Source: Limnochordia bacterium (lineage in GTDB: Bacteria; Bacillota; Limnochordia; Darwinibacteriales; DTU012). From it: a stretch of 54,956 nucleotides of DNA. This document shows, piece after piece, positions 44,561 to 53,291 of the stretch; the stretch's first letter is position 1; each line of letters opens with the position of its first letter. The position numbers and the translations under genes were made by a program. The notes under the pieces are model-generated. The model did not search any database. It saw only the letters and a list, made by a program, of their open reading frames with translations, and was not told where the DNA came from. The DNA is taken from the NCBI GenBank assembly GCA_007116145.1, contig SKJB01000003.1, positions 1-54,956 on the forward strand. The letters are read 5' to 3'.

Positions 44561-44647
44561 AATTTTGATGCATACCACTAGTGGATTAGCTTCCAACCCT
44601 GGGAACTGCCAGCTATAAGTGGGATTGAAAAGGGGTAAAGCATGAGA

Positions 44648-45340
44648 TCATCCCTTCATCTGAAAAAAGAACACGGTCACTAGAATTCCTAATAACGCTC
44701 CGACGACAACTTCCCAACGAGAGTGAAATTTAGCTTCTAAGCGACTCTGGGCCACCAAGAACGCTAGCAGCAGCCCTAAAAGTACTACAAACCCCTCTAC
44801 CGAGAAAAAAATGGCTGTGGCCACGCTAAAGGCGATCGCAGCATGCCCGCTAGGCATTCCTCCTTGAAAAAAATTGGACCAACCAGCCCAAGCCTTCGCT
44901 GCAATCGTAATCACAATAACAGCGAGAAGAGCCATTAGTGTGAGATAAGGTTTTGTGATGCTTTGCCGTAGCAGGGCAGGTTGAATAAATAGGAGGCGTT
45001 CTATAAATATGACATACGCTACACACACAGAGATTAACGATGTTACCAACACTGCCCCTGCAGCTACATTCTTCGCTATCTTCGCTAACGGATGGTATTC
45101 CCGGGTGACTAAATTTACAACTTCTTCAATGGCCGTATTGATCATTTCTGCCGAAATCACTAAACCAACGGTGATTAGTAAAACTAATAGCTCCAATCGA
45201 TTTACATCCAGAATAGAACCGAATACCAGCACTAAAAGCCCTAAAAGAAAATGTACTTTCATATTACGTTGGGTCTTTAGTGCGTATAACACACCCTCAA
45301 TTGCGCAGGTGAAACTGTGTACTAGATTTTTTGAACGCAA
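44648..45340 (-). CDS. dgkA: Undecaprenol/diacylglycerol kinase fused to a PAP2 phosphatase domain
   Basis: In this 230-aa membrane protein residues 1-115 are DgkA-like, with the signature AEMINTAIEEVVNLV. Residues 130-225 are PAP2-like, with PSGH at 163-166 and SR...H206 in SRLEAKFH. The PAP2 C1 motif (KxxxxxxRP) is absent and position 210 is Glu where C3 has Asp. Kinase and lipid-phosphate phosphatase on one chain could recycle undecaprenyl phosphate or phosphatidic acid. The start is TTG 45340, five bases after GGGGGAG; the GTG seven codons earlier lies in ybeY. Confidence 0.85.
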   Translation of the reverse strand: MRSKNLVHSFTCAIEGVLYALKTQRNMKVHFLLGLLVLVFGSILDVNRLELLVLLITVGLVISAEMINTAIEEVVNLVTREYHPLAKIAKNVAAGAVLVTSLISVCVAYVIFIERLLFIQPALLRQSITKPYLTLMALLAVIVITIAAKAWAGWSNFFQGGMPSGHAAIAFSVATAIFFSVEGFVVLLGLLLAFLVAQSRLEAKFHSRWEVVVGALLGILVTVFFFQMKG

Positions 45341-45353
45341 ATAGTCTCCCCCT

Positions 45354-45818
45354 TCACTCACGGGCTAATTGACACGCTTCCATGAGTTGTTCCTCTTTCT
45401 TACGCATCTCATGCTGCTCATCTTCGTTGCCATGGTCATATCCGAGTAAATGTAATATCCCATGAGCAACTAAATACCCTACTTCTCGTCGTAAACTATG
45501 ACAATACTCCTGGCTTTGTTCTACGGCCTTCTCTAGAGATATAACAACATCCCCAAGCATGCGCGGCATCCCCGCAATGTGATTAAATTCCTCTCCTTCA
45601 TCCTGAGCAAAGGATAAGACATCGGTAGCTATATCCTTATGCCGATACTCCTTGTTTAATTGTTGGATCCTTTGGTTATCGGTAAACGTAACACTTACCT
45701 CAACATCACTATCCATTTTCGCTAACGCGATACCTTGGGTAACAATTTTCTCTGTAAGAGGGATAAAATCCGCGATCTCTACCCTATTTTGTTCGTTACT
45801 AATATATACCTCCACCAT
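45354..45818 (-). CDS. ybeY: Endoribonuclease YbeY (rRNA maturation)
   Basis: The 154-aa UPF0054 metalloprotein has the zinc motif HGILHLLGYDH with His119, His123 and His129. The conserved Arg/Asp lie in EYRHKDIATDVLSF. It takes part in 16S rRNA 3' processing and ribosome quality control. Its ATG overlaps the pgpH stop (TAATG). Its position between pgpH and dgkA is the conserved yqfF-yqfG-dgkA order. Confidence 0.96.
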   Translation of the reverse strand: MVEVYISNEQNRVEIADFIPLTEKIVTQGIALAKMDSDVEVSVTFTDNQRIQQLNKEYRHKDIATDVLSFAQDEGEEFNHIAGMPRMLGDVVISLEKAVEQSQEYCHSLRREVGYLVAHGILHLLGYDHGNEDEQHEMRKKEEQLMEACQLARE

Positions 45819-47944
45819 TAGTTTCCCTTTCCTTCTATATCTTCACGTGTTATATTTTCTGGATACTCGACACGAGCATGAAATATCCCAATGAGTACCT
45901 TAACAAACGCATCTGCTAGCTTGTCGAGGTCTTTAAACGTAATTTCACTCTCGTCGAGTTGGCCATCATCTAGACGGTCTCGAATTATTTTCTTTACTAA
46001 CGTTTCTATCTTGCCTGGAGTCGGCTTAACGAGCGAACGCACTGCTGCTTCGACTGCATCAGCAAGGGAGACAATGGCCGTCTCCTTTGTCTGTGGCTTT
46101 GAACCAGGATAGCGAAAATCCTTCTCTTGTACAGTCTCCACTCCGTTTTCCTTCGCCCGATGATAGAAATATTTAACTAAATCTGTCCCGTGATGTTGGG
46201 CAATGAACTTCGAAATCACACTTGGCAACTTATAGTCTCGTGCTAATTCTAATCCATCCTTAACATGGGATGTGATAATTAGTGTGGACAATGTAGGTGC
46301 AATTTTGTCATGCGGATTTTCCATGCCGATCTGGTTTTCCACAAAGAAGTACGGTCGTTTTAGTTTCCCGATATCATGATACGTTGATCCAACTCTTGCA
46401 AGTAACCCATCTGCGTGTACAGCTTCAGCCGCTGCCTCGGCAAGGTTACCGACTAAAATGCTATGGTGATACGTACCTGGTGTCTCCATCAATAACCGGC
46501 GCAGTAGGGGTTGGTTTGGATTCGATAATTCTAGCAAGCGAATTGCAGAGGTGATACCAAAGAAACTCTCTAAATAGGGCAATAAACCGATTGCTATCAC
46601 GGAGCTGAATGCCCCATTTAATACCCCTAAATAGCTGTGCACCATTAAATGAACGTCTCCGAGCATCAGCCCATACCCTATCATAACAAGGAAATTTGTC
46701 GCTCCGACGACAAACCCTGCGCGCATTAGATCCCCGCGTTGGCTCACTTGGGATACACTAAATACTGCAACTAAACCACCGATTAAAGCCATTAAACTAA
46801 TAACCAACGACTCAAAAATGAGTGCTACTACTACAGAGATAATAATCGTAGCCATGATCCCAGTACGTGAATCTAAGAGAATAGCAATCAGTATACCCAC
46901 CAAAGCTACTGGTGTTAAGAGTGCAGCCTCAGGCCATTGAATCAGGGATAGTATTTTGGCTATGAAGGAAACCACTATAACAACTGAACCTAGCAACGCT
47001 AACTGCCCTTCGTCATCAAGAATGCTATGCTGATACTTATGCAAAAACACGCCAAATACACTAAGAAGTAACCCAACCAGAATAACTAAACCCAATAATG
47101 CTAGATAGTCGATACCCGTTCGGTGCATTCCAAGATCCTGTAAATACTGAATATGCTCCTCACGTACCACATCACCCTTGCGTAAAACAACCTCACCTCG
47201 CAAGATGGTTACGGGCTCGACTGAGCTTACTGCATCTAGGCGAATCAGTTCTACCTTTGCCGTATCAAGCACTAGGTTAGGCTGAATGATTTGCAACCCT
47301 ATTTGCGTAGCAGAGCGCTGTAACATAATGCTAAGAGGCAACTGAGAAACCGTATTAGAATAATCATTACGTGCCTGCTGTAATTCGGGCTGGGAAATTC
47401 GCTGGTTCATATGATCCATGATTGTGCTTGTTGTTGTTTCTGTAAACCCTTGAAATTCTTCTAACTCTAACTCGATTACACTACTAATCAGATCTAAATG
47501 GAGCTCCACCCCCCAAGACTCATAGAGAGCATCGCGAATTTGCTCCCCTTTCAAAGTCGGATCATCAAGTTCCATCTGCTCGATTCCTTGCACCAACAAA
47601 CCAAAAACGCCCCGAACCCGCTCCTCGGCCCTGATAATGGTGGCATGATTTAGCTCATAATTCGCTGAATCTTCACTCGCAGCACTCACAGCTCGCTTAC
47701 TTGCCTCATCTTGTAAACGTTGCGTTTGCTCTCGATTAATTACCGTACGCGGTGCAACAATGTCTGCGCGACTAACTTGACCCACCTCTAGATCAAAACC
47801 AGTTGGCCACAAATTAATCATGAGAATCGCATAGATTGCAGCAAAGAATAGAATAGCAAGCATCCATTGACGCACCGAAGTATTGTCGAGCTTGTCCTGC
47901 CAGCATTTTCGTAGTTTATTCCACTTCTTTAACGTTACCACCAT
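45818..47944 (-). CDS. pgpH: 7TM-HD family c-di-AMP phosphodiesterase PgpH
   Basis: In this 708-aa protein one membrane helix (about 28-46) is followed by an outer 7TMR-HDED domain. A block of seven helices spans about 275-470. A cytoplasmic HD domain has HSILVGNLAEAAAE, YHDIGKLKRPYFF and the second histidine pair in IAQHHGTDL. The family hydrolyses c-di-AMP in Listeria and Bacillus. The start has GAGGGGGA ahead of the ATG. It overlaps ybeY and follows phoH by 9 bp. Confidence 0.95.
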   Translation of the reverse strand: MVVTLKKWNKLRKCWQDKLDNTSVRQWMLAILFFAAIYAILMINLWPTGFDLEVGQVSRADIVAPRTVINREQTQRLQDEASKRAVSAASEDSANYELNHATIIRAEERVRGVFGLLVQGIEQMELDDPTLKGEQIRDALYESWGVELHLDLISSVIELELEEFQGFTETTTSTIMDHMNQRISQPELQQARNDYSNTVSQLPLSIMLQRSATQIGLQIIQPNLVLDTAKVELIRLDAVSSVEPVTILRGEVVLRKGDVVREEHIQYLQDLGMHRTGIDYLALLGLVILVGLLLSVFGVFLHKYQHSILDDEGQLALLGSVVIVVSFIAKILSLIQWPEAALLTPVALVGILIAILLDSRTGIMATIIISVVVALIFESLVISLMALIGGLVAVFSVSQVSQRGDLMRAGFVVGATNFLVMIGYGLMLGDVHLMVHSYLGVLNGAFSSVIAIGLLPYLESFFGITSAIRLLELSNPNQPLLRRLLMETPGTYHHSILVGNLAEAAAEAVHADGLLARVGSTYHDIGKLKRPYFFVENQIGMENPHDKIAPTLSTLIITSHVKDGLELARDYKLPSVISKFIAQHHGTDLVKYFYHRAKENGVETVQEKDFRYPGSKPQTKETAIVSLADAVEAAVRSLVKPTPGKIETLVKKIIRDRLDDGQLDESEITFKDLDKLADAFVKVLIGIFHARVEYPENITREDIEGKGN

Positions 47945-47953
47945 GCTCCCCCT

Positions 47954-48916
47954 CTAACTCTCTAATTCGTCATAGGATTCATAGGCTCTAATAATCCTCT
48001 GTACCAAGGGATGACGCACCACATCACTGGCGGATAAATAGCTAAATGCTACCCCCTCGACATTACCTAAGATCTTAGTAACTTCTATTAAGCCCGAGGA
48101 TTTACCTCGAGGCAAGTCCACTTGGGTAATATCTCCCGTAACCACCGCTCGAGATCCAAATCCAAGACGTGTGAGAAACATTTTCATCTGTTCTTGCGTA
48201 GTGTTTTGTGCTTCATCCAAGATTATAAACGAATCGTCTAGAGTCCGCCCACGCATATAGGCTAATGGAGCTATTTCAATAATACCCTTCTCTCTAAATT
48301 TTAAATAGGTCTCTTGACCCAAAATGTCATACAAAGCATCATATAATGGTCGGAGGTATGGATCAATCTTATCTTGTAGATCACCAGGAAGAAATCCTAA
48401 ACTCTCTCCCGCTTCTACAGCTGGTCGTGTTAAGATTAAGCGACTTACCTCTTTGCGCTTAAGAGCTGCAACCGCCACTGCCATCGCCAAGTACGTTTTC
48501 CCTGTACCAGCTGGTCCAATCGAAAAAACGATTTCATGGTCTCGCATCAGCTCTGCATACTTACATTGTCCTACCGTCTTTGGCCGAATCTGTTTGCCTT
48601 TGGCGGTGGTTACCACAACCTCGGAGTTTACTTCCTTAAGCTTGGTTGTAGCACCTTTTCTGGCTAGTTCAGCTGCGTATTGAAAGTCATGGGCTGTTAT
48701 ATCTCGTTCTAACTCAGAGACATTTCGTAGAACTTGCATAACCTGATTCACAGCTTGTGATTCCCCTGTAATTGTTAATTCCATTCCTCGCATAAAGATT
48801 TGAATGCTAAACTGAGATTCCAACCAACGAAGGTTTTCGTCGCCTTTACCACTAATTGCCTGTGCATGTGTATTGCTTTTTAATGTAAATATCTGCTCAA
48901 TTAATTGCTGAGTCAC
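47954..48916 (-). CDS. phoH: PhoH-like ATPase
   Basis: The 320-aa protein has an N-terminal KH-like part (1 to about 100) and a PhoH ATPase. Walker A is GPAGTGKT at 134-141 and Walker B is in IILDEAQNTT. RPAVEAGESLGFLPGDL is the family core. The role is uncertain, probably RNA-linked. The GTG start follows AGGGGG. A promoter with an extended -10 lies just upstream, so it begins the phoH-pgpH-ybeY-dgkA unit. Confidence 0.95.
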   Translation of the reverse strand: MTQQLIEQIFTLKSNTHAQAISGKGDENLRWLESQFSIQIFMRGMELTITGESQAVNQVMQVLRNVSELERDITAHDFQYAAELARKGATTKLKEVNSEVVVTTAKGKQIRPKTVGQCKYAELMRDHEIVFSIGPAGTGKTYLAMAVAVAALKRKEVSRLILTRPAVEAGESLGFLPGDLQDKIDPYLRPLYDALYDILGQETYLKFREKGIIEIAPLAYMRGRTLDDSFIILDEAQNTTQEQMKMFLTRLGFGSRAVVTGDITQVDLPRGKSSGLIEVTKILGNVEGVAFSYLSASDVVRHPLVQRIIRAYESYDELES

Positions 48917-48953
48917 TCACAAACCCCCTAAGTCAACATGAAACACTAACTCT

Positions 48954-48982
48954 ATTATAACAAAATGTGTTCAAGATGCAAA
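48954..48982 (-). promoter_or_regulatory. Promoter for phoH-pgpH-ybeY-dgkA
   Basis: On the minus strand TTTGCA (48977-48982), a 17-bp spacer and TATAAT (48954-48959) with a TGT extension. The -35 matches four of six consensus bases. Confidence 0.6.
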
Positions 48983-48993
48983 TAGCAGACCGC

Positions 48994-50166
48994 TTAAGGT
49001 TTTGGCAAGAACGCAGCAATGTCTACTTCAACCTCTACCAACAAGCCAACACGAATACCATATTGATCTGTAATAGCGATTTCCTCCACCTGCGTTGCAC
49101 GAGCCATATCTTTAGAAATATCAAATGCTGCCAAAGCCGCCCACGCTCGAGAGATGGCCATCTCCTTTGCTTCTGATTCAGGAACTACCCTAGTCTCATA
49201 AAAGACCTCATGATATGTACTGCGAGTAAAACGCACAGGCAACGTATATCCGCGCATAGTTTGCGAAAATTCTTCACGCTCTACAATATACTTTGCATAC
49301 GGCACCTCCTGGTTATACGTGAGCTTCCGCTCGCCAATAGTGAGAGTGGAAACCACATGCGTCTTACCTGTCCTTTGTTGCTTAATCCTACGAAAGGCTG
49401 CCTCCCCTACCGCTTCATACCATACTCGAGCCTTGACGACTCCTTCTGCCTTACCTACTTGCGCACGCCCATACATATCATAGTAATTCCCTTTGATTAG
49501 GATGTCTCCTTTACGTACAGTTGTTCCTGGTTGCACATTTGGGGTACCACGAAATGTTAAGACATGTGTTACTAAGCCATCTTGACTGGCAACCAGATCG
49601 CCCGACTCTATAGTTGCTTGATCTGGAGTCGAACGCTCGACAACCTGAACTTTCACCAACGATCCCTTGAAGCTTATACCAGCCCAAGACAATTGATCGA
49701 TCTGGGTTAGAAGTGCGGTTTCCATGGCCTTAGGCGAAAAATCTTTCTTCGATGCTCCAGCTTGCAAACCTTGTTGCTTTAGGATCGCAAAAATATCCTC
49801 TTTACTCACTTCTTCGTTACCTTCTAGTTGAATAAACCAGATAAATCCAGATAAGTAGTATAATATCAGGAGAAAAATTACTAAACCAACAATAAGGAAC
49901 TGCCGTCTCCGAAATTTTTGCCAAAAGAAAGGCAAGCCTTTTTTACCCACAATACTAACACGAATATTGAGTTTCCATAGCAGCGGCCGTAAGCGCCGAA
50001 AGTCCTTAACACTAACTTGAGCCACAATGACATCAGTCGTTACACGTTCTACAGACCAAACGGAGATTCCGTCATCAATGAGCAGATTTAATAAACATTC
50101 AATGCTAGCACCTTTAAATTTGACTATCACATACCCCATCAACCAAAACCACAGCGATTGAATCAA
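48994..50166 (-). CDS. yqfD: Sporulation protein YqfD
   Basis: The 390-aa protein has a cytoplasmic N-terminus and a helix near 90-110 (FLIVGLVIFLLILYYLSGF). A long outer part with SGDLVASQDGLVTHVLTFRGTPNVQPGTTV follows. It matches the YqfD/SpoIV-type stage protein, whose exact role is not established. The TTG at 50166 is chosen because GAGGTGG lies five bases ahead. It directly follows yqfC and points to a spore-former. Confidence 0.92.
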   Translation of the reverse strand: MIQSLWFWLMGYVIVKFKGASIECLLNLLIDDGISVWSVERVTTDVIVAQVSVKDFRRLRPLLWKLNIRVSIVGKKGLPFFWQKFRRRQFLIVGLVIFLLILYYLSGFIWFIQLEGNEEVSKEDIFAILKQQGLQAGASKKDFSPKAMETALLTQIDQLSWAGISFKGSLVKVQVVERSTPDQATIESGDLVASQDGLVTHVLTFRGTPNVQPGTTVRKGDILIKGNYYDMYGRAQVGKAEGVVKARVWYEAVGEAAFRRIKQQRTGKTHVVSTLTIGERKLTYNQEVPYAKYIVEREEFSQTMRGYTLPVRFTRSTYHEVFYETRVVPESEAKEMAISRAWAALAAFDISKDMARATQVEEIAITDQYGIRVGLLVEVEVDIAAFLPKP

Positions 50167-50186
50167 AACTACCACCTCGCTATCTT

Positions 50187-50468
50187 CTAGTGCTCGGAAA
50201 ATGCTACACTAACAATATGTCCATCGAGCTTTAACTCGTCTTTAACGAAAAACAGAATTCGTAATCTCCGTCCGTGAATGATCAAAATACCCGTTTTTGT
50301 GCGCAGACGTATTGTTTTAGGAGTATACTCTAGCAGACCCTTATGGTTTTCAACTACTAACTCAACATTTCCCATCATACGAATGCGTGGCATATCCATC
50401 AATACATCAGAGGGCATATCCATCACAGCAGTGAATCCTTTTATGATTCTATCTACTGATTTTGCCAT
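50187..50468 (-). CDS. yqfC: Sporulation protein YqfC
   Basis: The 93-aa YabP/YqfC-family protein has short beta-rich repeats (PRIRMMGNVELVVENHKGLLEYTPKTIRLRTKTG). GAGGAGG about six bases before the ATG places the start at MAKS; the longer frame has no ribosome site. In B. subtilis yqfC-yqfD is a SigE unit. A GCATAGTTTT stretch upstream loosely resembles a SigE -10, without a confident -35. A 23-bp palindrome separates it from the Gfo/Idh gene. Confidence 0.92.
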   Translation of the reverse strand: MAKSVDRIIKGFTAVMDMPSDVLMDMPRIRMMGNVELVVENHKGLLEYTPKTIRLRTKTGILIIHGRRLRILFFVKDELKLDGHIVSVAFSEH

Positions 50469-50562
50469 TAGCACACCTCCTCGAAATCCCTTTGCATCCA
50501 CTCTTATAAAACTATGCACAATGATAGAAAAGCATTACCGAAAAGCATAGAAAACTTACTCT

Positions 50563-50611
50563 AGCACAAAACCCTCCATCCACGTAAGACGTGGATGGAG
50601 GGTTTTGTGCT
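50563..50611. terminator. Very strong palindromic terminator (23-bp perfect stem)
   Basis: Two 23-base arms pair without mismatch around an AAG/CTT loop. The A/T-rich outer ends (AGCACAAAACCC and GGGTTTTGTGCT) give a short U tract in either direction. It starts 12 bases past the Gfo/Idh stop and insulates yqfC. Confidence 0.85.
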
Positions 50612-50622
50612 AACTCATATCC

Positions 50623-51705
50623 TCAGAAGAAAACTGGTGCCCCTGATTCCGCAGATTTATAGATAGCCTCTAAAATCTCTGTAACTACTAAAGCTTGTTC
50701 TGGTAAACACACTGGCTCTGTATCATTTAAGATCGACTGAATCCACTGGTGCGCTTCCATATCGGCTGGGCTCTTTGAACTTCCTTCATAGAAAGCAACT
50801 CCACCTGATTTTAATTCAGGTCTCTTTACATACAAACGGCTTAATTCTTCACCATTAATCCGTAATCCGTCTTCCATATCGGCACCGGCTTCTGTGCCGC
50901 AAAGCACACACTTAGCTTCACCAACAAATAGACTGTTTAACGCCCAACTAGACTCTAGAACTATTGTAGCGCCATTCTCCATCACGACAAAACCAAACGC
51001 TGAATCCTCAACTGTAAATTTCTTTGGATCCCATGGGCCCCATGCATTTGCAGCATTTTCTTTAGCGCTTAACTTATGATATACAGTCCCTACTGCGTAC
51101 TTTGGTTTATAATTATCCATTAACCATAAGGTTAAGTCAAGAGCGTGGGTACCTATATCAATTAGAGGTCCACCACCTTGTTTTTCTGCATCTAAAAATA
51201 CACCCCAAGTGGGTACAGCGCGTCTACGAATGGCTTGTGCTCTAGCGTAATACACTTCACCTAGATCGCCACGTTGGGTAACTAGGCGCAAATGCTGGCT
51301 CTCTTTGTTGAAACGATTTTGGTACCCAATCGTTAATTTCCTATCTGTGCGTTTCGCCGCTGCTAACATTGCTCGAGCTTCAGTAGCTGTTTTTGCCATT
51401 GGTTTTTCACACATTACATGTTTATTTGCTTCAAGCGACGCAATCGTAATTTCCGCATGCGAACTGTTCGGTGTACAAACGTGAATCACATCAATTGATT
51501 TATCACCGATTAAGTCTTTATAGTCTTCGTACACTTTCGCATCGGCTGTTCCAAAAACCTTAGCAGCTTTCTCTGCTTTATCTTTGATGACATCACAAAA
51601 AGCAACCATTTCTACTTGTGCCACAGTTTTTAAACTAGGCATATGTTTTCCAGTAGCAATTCCACCACAACCAATAATTCCGATTCTAAGTTTTTTGGCC
51701 ATCAT
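50623..51705 (-). CDS. Gfo/Idh/MocA family oxidoreductase
   Basis: The 360-aa protein has an N-terminal Rossmann fold (RIGIIGCGGIATGKHMPSL) and the family EKP motif in MCEKPMAKT. A C-terminal substrate domain has GGGPLIDIGTHALDLTLWLM with the catalytic-region His. It is an NAD(P)-dependent sugar or inositol dehydrogenase of unknown substrate; no sugar genes are nearby. AGGAGG precedes two adjacent ATGs. It is inserted between the flotillin cluster and yqfC-yqfD, and is followed by an unusually strong terminator. Lateral gain is plausible. Confidence 0.92.
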   Translation of the reverse strand: MMAKKLRIGIIGCGGIATGKHMPSLKTVAQVEMVAFCDVIKDKAEKAAKVFGTADAKVYEDYKDLIGDKSIDVIHVCTPNSSHAEITIASLEANKHVMCEKPMAKTATEARAMLAAAKRTDRKLTIGYQNRFNKESQHLRLVTQRGDLGEVYYARAQAIRRRAVPTWGVFLDAEKQGGGPLIDIGTHALDLTLWLMDNYKPKYAVGTVYHKLSAKENAANAWGPWDPKKFTVEDSAFGFVVMENGATIVLESSWALNSLFVGEAKCVLCGTEAGADMEDGLRINGEELSRLYVKRPELKSGGVAFYEGSSKSPADMEAHQWIQSILNDTEPVCLPEQALVVTEILEAIYKSAESGAPVFF

Positions 51706-51763
51706 AGTCCTCCTAATAACTCCTACACATGTACTCGAATATCTCCAATCCTTCGTTCAGCTT

Positions 51764-52219
51764 CTAACGATCCGGCCACCGTCTCTTAGACCGAGGCAAT
51801 CGCCATATTTCACTTAGAATTAGCCCGCGACGCATGGTTTCTCGCGAACAGCCATAGTTACCGAAGCCAACTTGCTTGCTGTTTGGTCTGGACTTCATCC
51901 CTAACAGTTGTCCTTCAATTTCGTCCTCATCCCAGTCCATAGAGGAGTAGGAGCGTCTAGTTTGTGACTCATCTATCACAAGATCAGGAGGGTTAGACTC
52001 GTCAAGATCCATTGGCTCCACTACCTCGTTTACTATTTCATAGGTCTGAGACTCAACACTCTGCTCAGCTTGATCCAACGGCGCACTTGGGATACTTCCC
52101 CATTGCGGTTTAGATCCACCGCTAACTGGCCCCTTACTAGAATTTATACTTTTTAATACTGCACCTAAAACAGAAGCAACGATATAAATCACTATACCCA
52201 GAGGTATAACTGAATCCAC
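51764..52219 (-). CDS. Short membrane-anchored protein of unknown function
   Basis: In this 151-aa protein one N-terminal helix at about 4-22 is followed by a long, acidic, low-complexity cytoplasmic stretch (residues 40-115). The C-terminus is basic and ends LILSEIWRLPRSKRRW. That end resembles a short terminal motif (I-I/L-x-SEI-x-x-P-x-S-x-R) I associate with uncharacterised Clostridial proteins, but I do not know a function. The GTG start has AAGGAGG at good spacing. It lies 47 bp after floA and precedes the Gfo/Idh gene, at the place where B. subtilis has yqfB. Confidence 0.6.
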   Translation of the reverse strand: MDSVIPLGIVIYIVASVLGAVLKSINSSKGPVSGGSKPQWGSIPSAPLDQAEQSVESQTYEIVNEVVEPMDLDESNPPDLVIDESQTRRSYSSMDWDEDEIEGQLLGMKSRPNSKQVGFGNYGCSRETMRRGLILSEIWRLPRSKRRWPDR

Positions 52220-52266
52220 CTGTATTCCTCCTTCCAAAAACTCAAGCTGTTCTCGGTTTGCCTAGA

Positions 52267-53268
52267 CTATACAGAGGAATCTCCACCGGGACCTTCCTTC
52301 GTAGCATCGCTACCAGGATCGCCAATGCTTTGTCGCATTTCGGTATCGGCCATAATGTTACGCATGTTATAATAATCCATTACGCCAAGCTTGCCTTCTC
52401 GTAAAGCTTGCGCCAGTGCTTTAGGAACTTCAGCTTCAGCTTCCACAACACGAGCTCGCATTTCCTGTACGGTAGCTTTCATTTCTTGCTCTAAAGCCAA
52501 AGCTGCAAAACGACGTTCAGCGGCTTTCGCTTGGGCAATACTTTTATCCGCCTCCGCTTGGTCAATCTGGAGACGAGCACCAATATTACGACCCACGTCG
52601 ACATCAGCAATGTCAATCGAGAGGATTTCAAAAGCCGTTCCCGCATCTAATCCTTTTGTTAAAACTGTTTTTGATATCTTATCAGGATTTTCTAAAACTT
52701 CCTTGTGAGTTTCACCGGACCCGACTGTGGTGACAATTCCTTCACCAACCCGAGCGATAATTGTAGCTTCGCCTGCACCACCGACTAAGCGATCGAGATT
52801 TGCACGCACGGTAACTCGAGCTTTTACCTTTAATTCGATTCCGTTACGCGCTACAGCGGCTACAACTGGTGTTTCAATTACTTTCGGATTAACACTCATT
52901 TGCACAGCTTCTAATACATTTCGGCCAGCTAAGTCAATCGCCGCAGCTCGTTCAAACGGCAAGGTAATATCGGCTCGATGGGCAGCAACTAACGCATCAA
53001 TCAGGCGATCTACATTACCACCAGCTAAAAAGTGCGCCTCTAATTTGTCAATCACTACGTCTAATCCAGCTTTTTGCGCCTTAATTAATGGCAAAATAAT
53101 TCTACCTGGCGGAACACGACGTAAACGCATTCCTATCAGGGTAATAATTCCCACATTAACACCAGCCGCTAGGGCTGAAATCCAGAGCCCGATTGGGACA
53201 AAGCTAAACAGAAATATCACAAATATGAGCAGCAGAATTATGGGAAATAAAGGGATGAGCAATTCCAT
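52267..53268 (-). CDS. floA: Flotillin-like protein FloA
   Basis: The 333-aa protein has two closely spaced hydrophobic segments at the N-terminus (about 4-48), a re-entrant or hairpin anchor. An SPFH-like domain follows, and an Ala/Glu-rich coiled coil ([29 protein letters not shown]). It is the YqfA/FloA family of membrane-microdomain scaffolds. GGAGGT precedes the ATG. It follows nfeD by 23 bp, the standard NfeD-flotillin pair. Confidence 0.95.
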   Translation of the reverse strand: MELLIPLFPIILLLIFVIFLFSFVPIGLWISALAAGVNVGIITLIGMRLRRVPPGRIILPLIKAQKAGLDVVIDKLEAHFLAGGNVDRLIDALVAAHRADITLPFERAAAIDLAGRNVLEAVQMSVNPKVIETPVVAAVARNGIELKVKARVTVRANLDRLVGGAGEATIIARVGEGIVTTVGSGETHKEVLENPDKISKTVLTKGLDAGTAFEILSIDIADVDVGRNIGARLQIDQAEADKSIAQAKAAERRFAALALEQEMKATVQEMRARVVEAEAEVPKALAQALREGKLGVMDYYNMRNIMADTEMRQSIGDPGSDATKEGPGGDSSV

Positions 53269-53291
53269 TGTTGTTACCTCCTTGTTATTTT

